Shown: positions 23,465 through 37,300 of the stretch, one piece after another
How positions within the stretch are numbered: the first letter of the stretch is position 1
Layout of the letters: each line of letters starts with the position of its first letter
Source: Phylloscopus collybita
Lineage: Eukaryota > Chordata > Aves > Passeriformes > Phylloscopidae
DNA: 64,000 nucleotides
Assembly: GCA_027886175.1 (NCBI GenBank)
Contig: JAJNNQ010000016.1
Coordinates: 2,175,001-2,239,000, forward strand
Direction: 5' to 3'
Notes under the pieces: generated by a model
The model's database searches: none
Seen by the model: only the letters and a program-made list of their open reading frames with translations
What the model was told of the DNA's origin: nothing
Made by a program: the position numbers and the translations under genes

Positions 23465-26400
23465 AAAAGAAAAAATAATTAATGACTTTATTTTTTTTTT
23501 TTTTTTAGTTCAGTTGGCCATCTGAGGTGCTAAAATCTCAACACCAATGAAGCAAGTGTGCATAAAAACAAACGATAGAACACAACCAAATAGAAGAAAA
23601 CAGGCTGGAACAGAGTTGGTTTTGTACAGGTAGGGTATTTGCTTTTCTGTTAACGCTCCATACATGCCAACCGTAAAAGCCTTGAACAATCTGAATATCA
23701 GAGTTCACGTTCATACAAAAGGGCAGAAGCCAAAGCAACTCCCTTTGCCTGGATTAGACTTCACACACACACACGCATGCACCCACAGATACAGAGTACT
23801 TAAATTACTGCAATGCCATCAGAACATGGCATCCTCCCCTTCACACCTGCTTTCGGTGACATCCTCATCTGCCTGCCACCCTGCCTAGTGCCTGCCAAGC
23901 AGTCCTTGAACAATTCAAAAGCAGGAACTTTTGGAAGGCTTCTCATCTCCGTTACTTTGCAAAAGGTCAAAAGCCAGCGATCTCTTGCTCTGCCAACTAT
24001 ATACAGGCTGGTTTTTAGTATGTTTTAGAGCTCTCTTCCTTGCAGACAGTGACAACTGAAATTCCCACTGCAGCTTTTCAGTTTGCATACGGGAGATTTT
24101 ACAATGCAACACCTCTCTCGACCCACTGGCGTGTGGTGTAAACACTTAATGGAAGGAAAACTCAGAAGAATGTTAACCAAACAAGGTGTAGCTGCTCACA
24201 AAAGGGAACTGCCGGCTGCTCTAGATCATGCTGTCTAGACCACTTAGAATACTTCATAACGCTCAGGATTAGGATGTATAAAAATATTAAAACCCACCAG
24301 AGTGCACACAAATGTGGTGGCTAGCTCTACGCAAGCACCGTGTTCTAACAGAGGCCTAGGCATTGCACAAAACTCAGATTCTCCACCGTGGGGGTAGCCC
24401 AAGGATCCACTGGTGCCTTTACATACAAACAAATATTTACAGAAAATGCAGAAACGGAGAGAGAAAGACAGACTTTTAGAACTTGCTCTGAAATATGTCC
24501 AGCAATGCAGTTTATAACGTGCCCCAGTGAGACCAGGGGGTATTGGTTAACTGAAAGAAGGAATATGTCTGCAAGTTGGAGCTGAAATGTCTTGTCATCT
24601 CCCCACACATCACTTCTCTGAAGCTCAGAATTTTACAGCTAGTTGTGACTTTGAATGAGAATATGGTTAAAAGGAACAGAACAGTTTAAAAAAAAAAAAA
24701 AAAGGTACTGTGAAAACAGCAGATTAGTTGTTCTGGCAGTCCTCACTCCCCCATCTCCATTCGCCCCCTGGGCATTTCCTTCCAGGAGTGGGTGTTCCCC
24801 TCCCTTCCCCGTAGGGGGGCTGAAGTGCTTGCCCCATCCTCAGTGTGCCCATTTCAAAGCGAACACGGCTCAGGTTGCAAGCTCGGCTCCCTTCCCACCT
24901 ACTGCAGCGGCCAGCCCCGGGTCAGGAGGCCAGCCCCGGATCACCTGCGGACGGCCACCCTTGCGTGCCCACCCGTGGGGAGCTGAGGGCTCTGCCGGCT
25001 CTCCTCACTCACACCTGAAATGGACACACGTCATTGAATGGCTGAGTCACTGCTGCTGCCCACACGGGCAGCGCCAAGAGCTACAACGTCCTTGGGCTCG
25101 GATACAAAGGAGGAAATCTTGTGCTCACGAGAGCCTTCTTCAGCTTTAAAAATACAAAATTGGAATTAAAAATATTCCGAGAGTAAAAAAAACCCCACTG
25201 TCTGATATGCGAGTTATATTCTTAAAGTGCAACCGAACAGCAAATGACAAGTTGTGCCTTTTCCAACCATTTTGATATAAAAAGGCCTTTTAACATTCCC
25301 TTTTGTGTGTTTTTGATCAATTTGTATGTGCGACGTTAGCTCTGCGTTGTCATTCTTGCTGCTGGAGGCCTTCAGCACAACCCAAAGAGTTTAGGGTTAG
25401 AATATGTGGGGTTTCTGTGCAGTAAGGTATTACGCCCTCAAGTGATCTCACTCTTCAGCATTGCAAAGGTCTGGCCAATGTCCCCCAGCACGAAAAGGAG
25501 AAGAAACCAGCTGGTGTTTCTTCTTCAGGATTTTTTTCTGTTCTACAGCTCACGTTCAGTGACCTTTTGTTACAAGTTAGATGTGGTCCATATACCCAGT
25601 GCACTACAAAATGGACTGAGGTCAATTCTCTGCACAAGACAATTTACAGTAAACTTTCTATCTTTCTTCCCTCTTCCTGCCCTCTGGCTTCCACTGGCCC
25701 CTCAAATGCAGACTGTGTGAGCTACCATTGCCAGTTTGACTGGGGCAGGAGGCCCTGCACCAGCAAACAGGAGGGAATTCTGTCTGCTGGACATCCTGGT
25801 GGTAAAGCCAACTCTCCAGGATGGTATGGCAGGTACCACTTGCTGAACACACACAGTTATGAAGTAGCACTGCAGCTGCCTGTCTGTCTGCTTGGTTTCA
25901 CAAGCATCTGGATTTAATTTGTAATGCCTTAGCATTAAACACTAGGTGGGATAAAGGGAGAACACTTTGGGTGGAGAACACGTGCTTCCACAGTTAGCAC
26001 TGCTCAGAGTCCCCGTGGACACTCCTACCCCTTCTCCCTCAGCCTGGGGCATTCTCCCAAGTGTCAGAGGTGAAATCCTAGACCTTGGCTTACAGGAGAC
26101 CCCTCTGAAGGAGGCAGACAGCCAACAGCAAGAAACCTTGCAAGCTTCTGTGCCGGGGCAAAAGACTGAAGGATGTTCAGCCCTGCTGGGGTGCCTCGCA
26201 CCGGCAGTGTCAATTCAAGCTGGCAGAGTCAGGGCGCTGTACAAATGTGCTTGGGAATGGGACACCTTCTCCAAGAGGTCAGAAAGCAGCCTTGTACTTC
26301 TTCAACAGGAAAAGAACACAGTCAGCATCCCAAGGAGGGAAACCCTCTGGACACATCATGTGAAGGATGGGATGCATCCTCAGTGCACGGTGCTGTTTCA

Positions 26401-28214
26401 GCTCTGCAGGACAGGTTAAGGGCACGGCTTGCCCAGTGGGATTCTGTCCCACAGGGAATGGTGCTGAGCTGCTCAGTGCATGTCCTGCTCATCGGTTATG
26501 ATGGATTTACCTTCAGGAGCCTCCTGGCTGAAAAGCAGCAGATTCACTAACTGGGCCAAAAGGAGCTTCTTCCAACAGATGCAGCAGGAAATGTGCTATT
26601 TTTGTTTTCATGAAAATCCCTCGAAACTGTATCAGGACTGTGAGGATCCCCTCTTTCGGTGAGAAAGAGACACGTGGGATATTTCTACCTCACAGTTTTG
26701 GCTTTCTTGTTATAAAAATGTAAAATTTAAATAAATATAGGTTTGTTAGTCCGAAAGAGAGAATCTGGGATGTGGAAGAAAAGGATGCTAAGAACACAAA
26801 TAGATTCTTAAAATCCATGAATGCAGAGGATTTTTTTTTCATAGAGGAAAACTCCTAGGGCAGGATGCATCCATGGGTACATAAAGGCTGCCCTTGCTGT
26901 GAAGCAGGGACCAATCTGCAGTAGTGTCTTTCTCTAACAGAGTTAAAACACTCCCTCCACAATCAAATATGTGTAACAATCAAATTATTAATAAGAACAC
27001 TAATAAATAGCCACAGGTAACAACGTCCAGTAATTTTGAAGTGGAAGTTGTAGGATGCAGCAGGCACACACACCCATCACTCGTCCATTTTTTTTTTTTT
27101 TCCTAAAAGATACAAAAATGAATCTTCTTTCAAGTATTAAAAAAATAAGTTAATTGACATAAAAGGGTCAAAGTGACTGAGGGCCCAGGCAGGTCTTAAG
27201 CTTTGTTTCCAATGTGCAAAAACAAAATACAAGAAAAAAAAAAATAAACCAAAACACTGAAAAGTCTTAATGGTGGTTCGGTCACTTAAGGGCTTCTCCC
27301 TTTTTGGGGCCTAATAACCAGGGAATGCTGCCTGGGAACACCCCTGCCCCAGCACACACTTACCACTGTCCCACAGCAGTATTTTCCAGTGTCAAAACAG
27401 TCACAATAAAAACAGAACAAGGAAGCCCACCAGCCTCTGAGCTCTGGCCATGAAGACTAAGGCCAGCAGTAGCTGTCTCTCCAGTGTGTAGCAAAGCAGG
27501 TGGGCATCTTCCCTCTCTCTTCTGCTCCCCTTGCTCCTTACAAGAAGATTTAGGAGGCTAAGGTAGGGAAAGAGTCCATTGATGCCCACTTCTCTCCAAA
27601 CCCACGAGGCAGAGAGTTCCATCACACATAGCAGTATCTTCTCCATCTTGTATTTCTTCATATCCATTCATAAGGATCAACTGCAGGTTTCTTTGGTGGG
27701 GAGGAAGACTAAAGCAAAGAAGATGTTGCCCTGGGCTTCTGGAGCTCTCTTGGACAGCTGACTCCACTGCTACAGGCTGCTGTGGTTTTTCAGGAAGGGT
27801 TGCCACTTCCCTCCCCCTTTTATTAGAACTGGTGTAGTAAAAATGGGAAAGGAATGGACTGCCTTAAATCCTGTGTAGTTAAGGGTACTTCTTCCCTTAA
27901 CCTCCTTCCCCACACATGGATTATTCCCCCCTCCCTCCTACCACACACAGAAAATACGGTCCCATCGTACAGGACCTCAAGGAGACTCCACAGTCTCAAC
28001 TCATTTCTTCAACTTGGCTTGCAGACATGTAAAACTTAAGCTTCTGGAACCAACACACTTATCAAAAGGCTTCTGAGTGCTTCACACCAAATCCCTGCAT
28101 GCTGTTGGACCCTTCGGAGGTTTCCCCTTCAACATCTTCCTAGCCATGTAATTCTGGCAAACTCAGGGTAGGCCAACTGGACAACACAGACCAGCAGAGG
28201 TAAATGTACTAAGC
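23465..28214 (-). other. MICAL3: Probable MICAL3 3' UTR
   Basis: The minus-strand region directly follows the MICAL3 stop codon and contains no recognisable exon. AATAAA hexamers occur at RC of 27819-27824 (UTR about 0.4 kb) and at RC of 23487-23492 (UTR about 4.7 kb, followed by a T-rich stretch). Which one is used cannot be told from sequence. Short open frames on both strands are unsupported. Confidence 0.5.
23487..23492 (-). terminator. MICAL3: Candidate distal MICAL3 poly-A signal
   Basis: AATAAA on the minus strand is preceded by a run of A and followed within 30 nt by a T-rich downstream element. Cleavage would fall near 23,465-23,470. A proximal alternative hexamer lies at 27819-27824. 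Confidence 0.45.
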
Positions 28215-28399
28215 TCAGGACCAGTTCAAGCTAAAACCTTTGGAAAGCATGACTGCCTCCAGGTCCTTGTCTTCTTCTTTTTCTCGCAGCCGCTGCTCCT
28301 CAAGGAGAGCCACAAGGGAATCTCTCTGCTCCACCACTTCAAGCATTTCGTTCAGGATCCTCTTCTCCTCTGAGAGCTCCTCATCTGTCTTCAGATGAT
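28215..28399 (-). CDS. MICAL3: MICAL3 last coding exon (bMERB end and stop)
   Basis: The acceptor ctctgtag precedes 28399 and the TGA stop is at 28217-28215. The exon starts with the last two bases of an Asp codon and encodes [20 protein letters not shown], then an E/R-rich helix, finishing [11 protein letters not shown]. It is the final helix of the bMERB domain and is almost identical to the human C-terminus as I recall it. Confidence 0.96.
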
Positions 28400-31300
28400 C
28401 TACAGAGATATCAAAAGCCATCAGCATGCACAAGGCTAGAAATACACACACACAATCCATGAAATATTCCCTTTTGCTCTCACCTTCTACTGCCATCCTC
28501 TCACGGAGTTCCTGCTGCAGTCGACTCTGCCTGTCTTCCAGTTCTAGCTCCCGAGCACTGAGAGGAAAAGAGCAGAAATCCAAGTTCCAGATGTATTAAA
28601 ATACTGCATACATTGCTTCATATTCATTCTCAGTTTCTGCTCCCTCTCTAGGTATCTGCTGTGCATTTTACCAATCTTGTTTGGAACAACTCTGAAATAA
28701 CTTAAGCTATATAACTGTATTTTTAAAAGATTTAATTGTGCTTTTAGCATTTCAGGTTCTTTGCCTGGAGCTATGAAGTGCAATGCCAAAAGTGGAGCAA
28801 ACTAAATATAGAGCAGAGTCAAAGAGCAAATAAATCTGCAGTGCTTCTCCCTATCCCCTGCTACTTCCCACTCTAAAACCAAAGTTACTTATTAACAAAA
28901 TACTTATTACTTAAGGACTTGTCAAGCTATTGCAAACACCACCTTGGGACTTCCCTGCCACTAAAGCCATCAGCTTCCACACTGCTGAGATAAGCTGACA
29001 CACTCCAAAATGAATTTCAGAGAATTTGCACAATGAGAACAGAAAAAAAAAAACAAACCCAATTTCTTTAACAGGAAAACAGCTTTACCATCTGAGCCCA
29101 CATGAGAGACACTGGGGTCCCACTGCAGGCAGAAAAGAAAGCCACATGGCAAAGGTGACTGCATGAAATGCTTTTGGCTATGCTTACTTTACCAAAACCA
29201 GGAGTCCCACATTATTTCTGTCAAAACCACTTGCATAAAAGGATGTGTTTTATACAAGAGCAGCATGAGAAGGGCTCACATGCCTGTACTTCTGCATGTG
29301 CACAAATAATTGGAACTTTCACCCCTCATCACTATTATTCCTCCTTCTACCACTCCTTTAAAATGTACTTGGATTCCTATCTCACCCTAGGAGGCTGCTG
29401 ACCTCCTGGCCCTTCCAGGGAAGACAACACTGACAGATCTTCCACTACTACTTGTGACAAAATCCCCATGTTTTCCCCATTCACTCACAATATCATCAGC
29501 TCAGACTCGTAGCGAACCAAGGCATTCTTCTCCTGCACCAGCTTGAACCACTCCTGCATCAGCTTGGGGTCATCCTTCTTACCCATGCCTGCCAAGAAAG
29601 AAACCTGGTAAATTTTCAGGTAATGCCCCACAATCCTTAACAAGCCCAAACTGCAAAAACAACAATGGGGCAAAATGTGCAAAGAAAGCCGAGCAAGATG
29701 CTGCCAGAGCACTCCCAAGCCGGGTCCATTCAGTTTGCCTACAGCACTCACTTGAGTGGAAGTCACCTCCAAAAGGATTTTCTTCTCTTTGGAGCCTCTT
29801 ATTTTTTGTTTCTGATATTCTCGTGATTGCTTGTTTCTTACTCACTCTTACTGCAGAAATGCCCCAATTTCAATGAGTATTTAACCTTTCCTTTCATTAG
29901 AAGAAATTTAAAGATGCCCATGCCAGCTACTTAAACATATAGCTCATCAGACAAGGATTCAATTGCCACTCCGTGTGTTTTACCTTTATTTTCTTCAATT
30001 GCATGTCCTCAAGTTTTTCTTTTACTAGCCAAAAGTAACATCTTGTCTCTTCTTTTTCCAACAGTTAAGTAAATCTTTTCTGACTGCTCCTCCTAGCCAC
30101 ACATATCTAATCATCTTGAAGATCCCCCTGCACAGTGAACACAGAAACTAATTCTACTGTACTGCATACCAGCACTACAAAGAAAAGGAACCCTCAGACA
30201 CATTTGCTAATATGAAAGAAGAATAAAGAAACTTTGGGCCTTGACCACCTGGTACAGAACTCTTAGCTGGTCCTTTTATTTTAGAAAGAACTCCTAAACT
30301 TATTCAATAGTCCACTGATGAGTCTGTCAGGAGTCATGTGGAATAAATGCAGAATGCTGTTTCCAAAGCCTTCTGTTGACATTTAGCAAACACAAGAACT
30401 TACCAAGGAGGCTCCTCTTGGCAAGCTCTTGGTCTGGGCCACTTATTCCACACTGAACCACCTGCATCTGGATGCTGTGACTTACATCTGAGCCCATCAG
30501 GCCAGTGGCAAGGGTCCTGCTATATGGAACAGAAGCAGGAGCAAGGCCTCCAATCAAGCTCAACAGCACTTTTGGATTGCTGCATCCCATCAGCTTGCAC
30601 TGCACATAACCTAGGCATCCCAAGGGAACTAACATCCCTGTCTCTGCCTGTTATTCTGGATATGTACTCTCTGCATCACAAACAAAAACTCTCCAAGAGT
30701 CCATCTAATGCTAAAGTAATCAAGCAGCAAGCTTACTATTGGAACTCTACGACACAGACACATCACAAACACCACATTAACGGCTCCTTAACTCAGACCC
30801 GTGCCCTGCCTCATCCTCAGCGTGTCAGAGAAACTCTGCAGTTACACCAGGGAGAGCCTACAACCCCTAGTAAGCTGCAGCTTGGGCTGCCTTTCAGCTG
30901 CCTTTGGCCACGTGTCATACCAGCCCCTGGGGGAATAGCAGGCTCTGCTGTACCACCCTAAGAGCCCCTGGCTCCGTGCACTTTAGACCAGTGTGTTGCT
31001 CAGTTCCAAGCATTCCTTTCTGAGCATCTCTGCACAAAATGCCCACGTGGCGACAGGAGAGGGAGACTGTACATGCAGATGTCCAGTGCTGTGGCGCCAT
31101 GGAAACACTGGGAAGTCTCCCCTTCCTTTCCGATGCCGGGATGTATAGAAAACAAATGCCTCTAAGAAAAAAAAAGCCAAAAACACAACGCCACTGACCT
31201 ATGGAATACAGAAGTATTGTTAAACAGCCAATGAGTAGAGGAATCATGGGAGGATTGGAAAGGGAGCACTGACGACTGATGTGAGGGAGGAACCATGGAA

Positions 31301-34300
31301 AGCAGGGAAGTGGTTAGCAAAAATTACACCATGAACACACAAAAAACAACCCCTTCCCCATGCCTTGGCAATGGAAACCCTACAGCAAACTCCCATTTGG
31401 GAAAGTTAAAGAATGCACTCAGCAAGACAGATGAGGGAGAGCTAGTCTAACTGAAGGTTCTGTTGGTTTTTAAAGTTCAAGGATGTTTTTCAAATAATCA
31501 GTCCTTATAAAGACACAGTATTCCTTTAATCCCTATATGCTAATTAAAAGGCCGGATTTAAGGAAACAGATTGTCACCTCTTGCCCCCACCTTCCAAACA
31601 TCTTTCAGGAGGAACAGGGAAATTGAAGCCACCAAATGAAAATCGGAACTTTTTGAGTGTGTGACACTTGTGGTCCCACAGCTGCTGCCCATCGTCCCTC
31701 CCAGCCACTGCACCTTCTCTTGCACAGCTGGGACGAGCAAAAGGGATACTGTACCTTGAACAGCTTGCCACAGGCTCAGAGAAGCTGGTTACCAGGTAGC
31801 TACAGACAAAGTGGGGACACGTTTGGGGACACAGCAAGAAAAGGGGCTGGGGGGACCTTGTGGTCACTAGCTGACTAGTGCTGCTATGAGAACCCAGCTG
31901 TGGGTGGGCAGGGAGGACACGAGGTGTGGGAGGTTACGTTACCTTCGTGGGCACAGCAAGGGCAGAAGGAGAGAGGTCTACGACGTGGTGTCCCGCCATT
32001 GGGCTCAACTTCAATAGGACCAAACGAGGAAGAGGAAGAGGCAGGAGAGGAAGAGGAAGTTGGAAGTGGAACGGAAGAGGAGGAAAGGGGTGAAATAAAA
32101 AGACAAGCAAAGGACAAAAAAGCGTAAGAGTGAGAAAGAAAGGAAACACGAGAAGAAAAGAAAAGGAAAAAATACAAGAAATGGAGAAGCAGAAACAAGG
32201 GATACAGTCTACAGATGAATAATGTCCCTAATAAGCACAGATAACAGATAAGAGGTAGACTGAGGTACTGGTGAACTCTTACTGAGCTGTACAAATACCA
32301 GGCAGGAGGTTACTGTCACTGCACTTTTCCTAATGTACAGTTTTCAGGTGCAAGGTCTTGAACCCAAAGGTTTGTGACCCAGATGTCAGGATGAGTAGAG
32401 ACACAGATTTAACTTCTGCTGATAAAGGTCAGATTTCGAGCAGGGTCACAGTAAGTCTCACCTGCATGCATAAGATACCAGCTGTAAGCAGCCACCCTAC
32501 CTTAAGCCCTATCAGGACAATGCTCTTACCACCGTGGCAGCATCCACTGATGGTAAAAGTGTCCTTTGTCATGGAATAAAATGTCCAAAGACAGGGAACA
32601 TCACGGGGAGAATCTGATTACCACGGAACCAACCTGCCAGGATCTGCTGTGTCAAGTATGGTGAGTGCACATGTACCCCACTGGATTGTTGTGCTTAGGG
32701 AGGAAAAGGCTTTTACACAGATAAAGTGATTCACATCAGGGTCTGCAGAGGCAGTGACCAACTGAGGACTTTGCAGAGTTAAACCAGCAAATTTAAAGCT
32801 CTCCCTTGGCGTTCTCATTCCACAAAGCATTTTAAAGCTTACAAGTCCTGTTAGCATCAGTGACTTACTGAATCTTTATCATCTTTTTCCATCAGCCAGT
32901 GAAGGACAAACATTTCTCACCTCTCAAAAGGTTCAGCTGTTTTAACACCAAGAATTTGCTTTTCAGCTGCACTTAACATCACAGAGATAAACAGGAGGCA
33001 ATAACCAATATCACTGATAGTTACAGGAGAACGTGCACCAGGGAGATGATGAACTGTGGAACTTCAGAGCTACCAGAACAGAACACTCACTGGGCTCAGG
33101 GCACAACTGCATTTATAAAGAGGAGGCACTTCTGTGCTGGGAAAAGGCACAAACTCCACAACAACAGTATGCTAAGAATAACGCTCATTTTGGAGAAGTC
33201 AGCAGAGTTGGATGTTTGTGGTTCAGAGAAAGCTCTACAAAATTAGAGTACCAGTGAACTGGGAAGGCTTTAGAAGGGACCATCACAGAACTAGACCAGC
33301 ACATGGAGGACACACTGGAGCAAGAGGGAGAGCACACCAGCTTCAAAGCCTGTGACTGAGCAGCATGGCTTTCTCAGAAGAAGAAACCTCTGTACTGGAA
33401 GCAGGAAGGGGCAACATTAGGAGAGGTGCCACAGCTGGCCATGGGACTAATTACAGTTACAAACAAAGCATCCTACCAACAATAGTTGAGAAAGTACCAG
33501 AACATTAAATACAGCTGTTCTGAATGTTCCAACTTCTTCGTTTAAAATAGAAAAATACTAAGGCTTTTTTCCTACAACTGCCATTTCACAGATCAGGTTA
33601 CAAAAGCAAAAACAAACAAGGAAAACCCCAAACCACAAAGGTACAGTGAAGATTATGCTTCCACACAAAGCAGAGCATTTAGTGCCTGATACTTGTTAAA
33701 TATTTTTAAATTAAACATAGCAGACAACTGGAGATACAAGCATCATGAAGTCACCCTAGGACATTTTGCCATCCTATCTTATTCAAAACTGATTCTTTAA
33801 GCTAGCAGCTTTAATACTCTAACTTGGTCTGACCACTATTTTGAGGGTGGTCAGGGAGATGGAGATTTAACTGCATAGAAAAATCCACTTCTTTCAGTGT
33901 CTGAGATTTCATTCAGAACTGGGGGCTGGGGGATCTGAAACATTTCAAGCCATGGACATAGAGACTTGGTGAGGAACTTCCAGTTTTCTATATTTGAGCT
34001 GAAAATAAATACCCATTATGTGAAAGTGTCATTCATCTCATTGTGAAACAGCCACAAACTACCAGCTTTGGTCATCAGTAATCAAGTGGTCTGATACTAG
34101 GAGAGGATCCCACCTTTGGTCTCCAGTAAAAAGCCTCAGGGATCACACAGCACCTAATACAGAGCTCACTCCCCACAACTGTATTTTCCTCCCTTGCTCT
34201 CAGTTATCTTCCCACTCTTGTCTAAAAAAAAAAAATTGTCCTTGAATCAAGTTACAAAGTCCATGTTATCTACACTAGTCCTGCTACTAGAAAAGTCAAC

Positions 34301-37300
34301 ATGTTTTTTCAGTAAGATAATAAACATAACCTTTGCAATTAAGACCCTTTCCAGCTCCTCTAGATGTAAATTACAGTTAATTACATTGGTGAATACAGGT
34401 TATGATCACTGCAATTACTTTGGAAACAATTTCTGTCCAAAGTAGAATGATTAGCAAGGCTTTAGAAAGTCTTCCTTATGTATTGGAGGTCCTTAACAGC
34501 AAGAACAAAGTGTAACCTGAAAACTTACTTCCCATGGTTCTCTAAAGCTTATTTCATGGCTTATTGCTCCAAAAGCCATTACTAATCCTACAGTTATTGT
34601 TATTATTATGTTGTTGTTGTTTAAAGAAGAGAAATCACCACCTCCTAGCCTCATTAAATTATAAATAGGATCATCACTGCAAGACAAGTTTTCTGGATGT
34701 GGAGCCAGGGCCAGATAGGGAAAAAACCCATTTGTTGTGCAAATTAAAGAAACCTCAACAAAGCTAACCCTCTTTTCTGTGTGAGTCTCCTTCACCACCA
34801 AAAATATACTCACACAGGTCTTCACCCACAACATGGAAAGAGTGCTGCTGGCAGCAGCAACCCTGCTGAAGCAGTTTGTTTGGAAGGAGCTGAAGGGCAA
34901 GAGATTCCTGTAACTATTCCCTTCTTAGGTTTTTCCTGTGCTGCCAGCAAGAGCCTAAGGTGTGGCTACAGCCTCTGGACAAGAAAATTACTTTTTTTTT
35001 TTTTCCCCAGAGGGATAAAGCTGCCAACAGACTCTGTTAGTCACGAGTTGCTCCCTTTCAGTGCCACAAGCCAGCTCTTCCTCTGTGCAAAGCCTTGGCA
35101 GCAGAGCTCAGCAGCCAGAGCATTGCTTGCAGGCAGGAGCTGCAGCTTCTTAAGGAAAGGAGCGTGCCCCAGTTCACTGAATAAAGGCAGGCAGAAGCTC
35201 TGCCTTGCACACCAGATACATGCCATCAATAAAGTGACTGGAATTACCTTCCCTCTGTGTGAAAAAGCCACAAGAATGTCCTTTTTTGTCACAGTACTCT
35301 TGAGAGATTGCAGACTTTGGCACGGTGGTGGAAACCAAGAGCCGGGTCAAGAGTAAATACCATAGCTTCAAAGTCTCTTCAAAACAAGGGCCAGAATTTG
35401 TACAGCCACTATGAAAACACACCTTCACTGTCACTGTACACTGTTCTTTGTTACAGAAGCTACACTGGAGTGCTGCATTCTTTCCTAATCTTTATTTACC
35501 TGTTGATTAAAGAGCAATAACTCAGACTGGTTTTGTCCTTCTCCTCTCTAGCTCCTTAACACTTCTTCACACTCAGAAGCCCAGTGGCCAAAAAGATCAA
35601 TGAGGATGAAGAAAGCACAGCACAAAGTTTGGGGTGGCAGACCCCATTATCCCCAAGCTACAGCTCACACTGATCCCCTTCACTATTTGCCCCTGTTTTT
35701 TACAATGAGGGCTGTGATGATTTACGAGATGTGGTGAGTCACTGCAAGTTAAATTTACTTGAGCAGCAAGTGAGTTACATCCCTCACAAGGCTTTGCATC
35801 TGGAGCCTTTGACTCCTGTATTGTTGACTAATCATGGTGGTTTGGAAAACAGCAACACTGACAAGAAAATCCAGCTTTGAGGTCAATCTCAGTTCTGTGG
35901 CACTTGCCCTCACAAGCTAAAAGAATGACACTTGGGAAATTTATTCTACTAACAAATTTCATCCCTTATTTATCAGGAATACTAAAAGCTCTGATTTTAA
36001 ATCAGTGCTTAAAATATGGATCAGCCCAAAAGAGATCAAAGTAAGTCAAACAGCACTGATCACAGTAAATGGCTTCCACCCTTAAAGAAATCAGGTTATG
36101 GTCAGAAACCCAAGTACTGAAAAATAAAACATTCTGACTCTACTAATTGGTGAAGCTGTTCAACAGCAGCGTTGTTAAAAGCCAAGGATACAGAAAGCCA
36201 ACTCCAGGAGAACACCCACAGAACTGCAGGTTCAGAGCAAGGATTTTCACAAACGTCCCACAAGCACATCCCAGTTTATTAAATCTGGGTCAAACTCAAT
36301 GTTCTCTACAGTACAATCACTAGAAGAAACCTGGGGAAAACTCACAGAGCACTGAATTGTCATGCAAACTGAACCACTTCTATTTATCCAGCAGAAGGGA
36401 AGGAAAAAAAATGGGGAAAGCAATGGTTGGAGCAGAACACACACACAACTGACTCCAGAGAGGTCTTCTGCTTCTACTAGACCTTGAGGCACTTCAGGAA
36501 TGCACTCAGAATGAATACAGTCCTCCACTGACCCAAGAGTGTTGTTTTTGTGTGCAGAAAGAAGCAGGTAAATGGCAATTGCCTAACAAGTACTGGTACT
36601 TGACAAGCTCTGCTTATCAATTGCTCTTTCCTGCTCAAAATTTACTGCAAAGAAAACAAGCTACCAATTCACTTCAGTGTCAAAAACAGCTGCAGGCTTC
36701 GAAAACAATGTTTTATCTTACAACTCCACTCCCCTTTCAGCAGAGCCACGTTTGCCAGTCACAAGAAATAAGACTGATCCCACTTGAATATATCAGACTC
36801 CAGCCTTGCAGAATTAGACCTGCAAGACTTTAAAGGGCAAAATAAGCTCAAACGTTTTAAATAAGTTTAAAAGTAAAATAGGTAAAAAAGGGTGAAGTTG
36901 CTGTAGAGTGTGCTTTAAACAGAGTACAAAGATTTTTAAAAAACCCAAACAACTGCACTTCCCTGCCCCGTTTACCTGATGTTCTAAGGCTCTTGTCAAG
37001 AAGGGAGAACCTGTGTCTGAAATCAACACTATCAAATGTACCAGCTCTCTTCCCTACATCCTTCTTGCCTCTCTTGGCATACTCCAGCCAAGAAAAAAAG
37101 CAAGATGGGAGTGTGTGGCTGTTTATTTAATGATTCCCTGCTGGGTGCAAGGAAAAGGAAACTGCTCACTTGAGTGCAGAGAAAACCATGGAGGTACTTT
37201 CCAGAGGCAGACAAGGAGCCAGTGGGTTAGGAGGAACTGGGACTAAGGAGGCAAGGGACTGGGAAGGGACTAATGAAGAGCAAAGGAGGGGGGGAAAAAA

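Noticed and set aside
30363..30470. Minus-strand segment with a strong donor (CTTG|gtaagttc) and an upstream AG
   Set aside because: The implied 58-nt exon would shift the MICAL3 frame and matches nothing known.
31884..32294. 136-aa minus-strand frame rich in Leu, Phe and Ser
   Set aside because: Most of it is translation of a pyrimidine-rich tract; only the 66-nt piece with splice signals is kept as a speculative exon.
36247..36330. Frame ending [19 protein letters not shown], preceded by a splice-like AG
   Set aside because: No family recognised, no downstream poly-A context fitting MICAL3, and its phase and position are unsupported.
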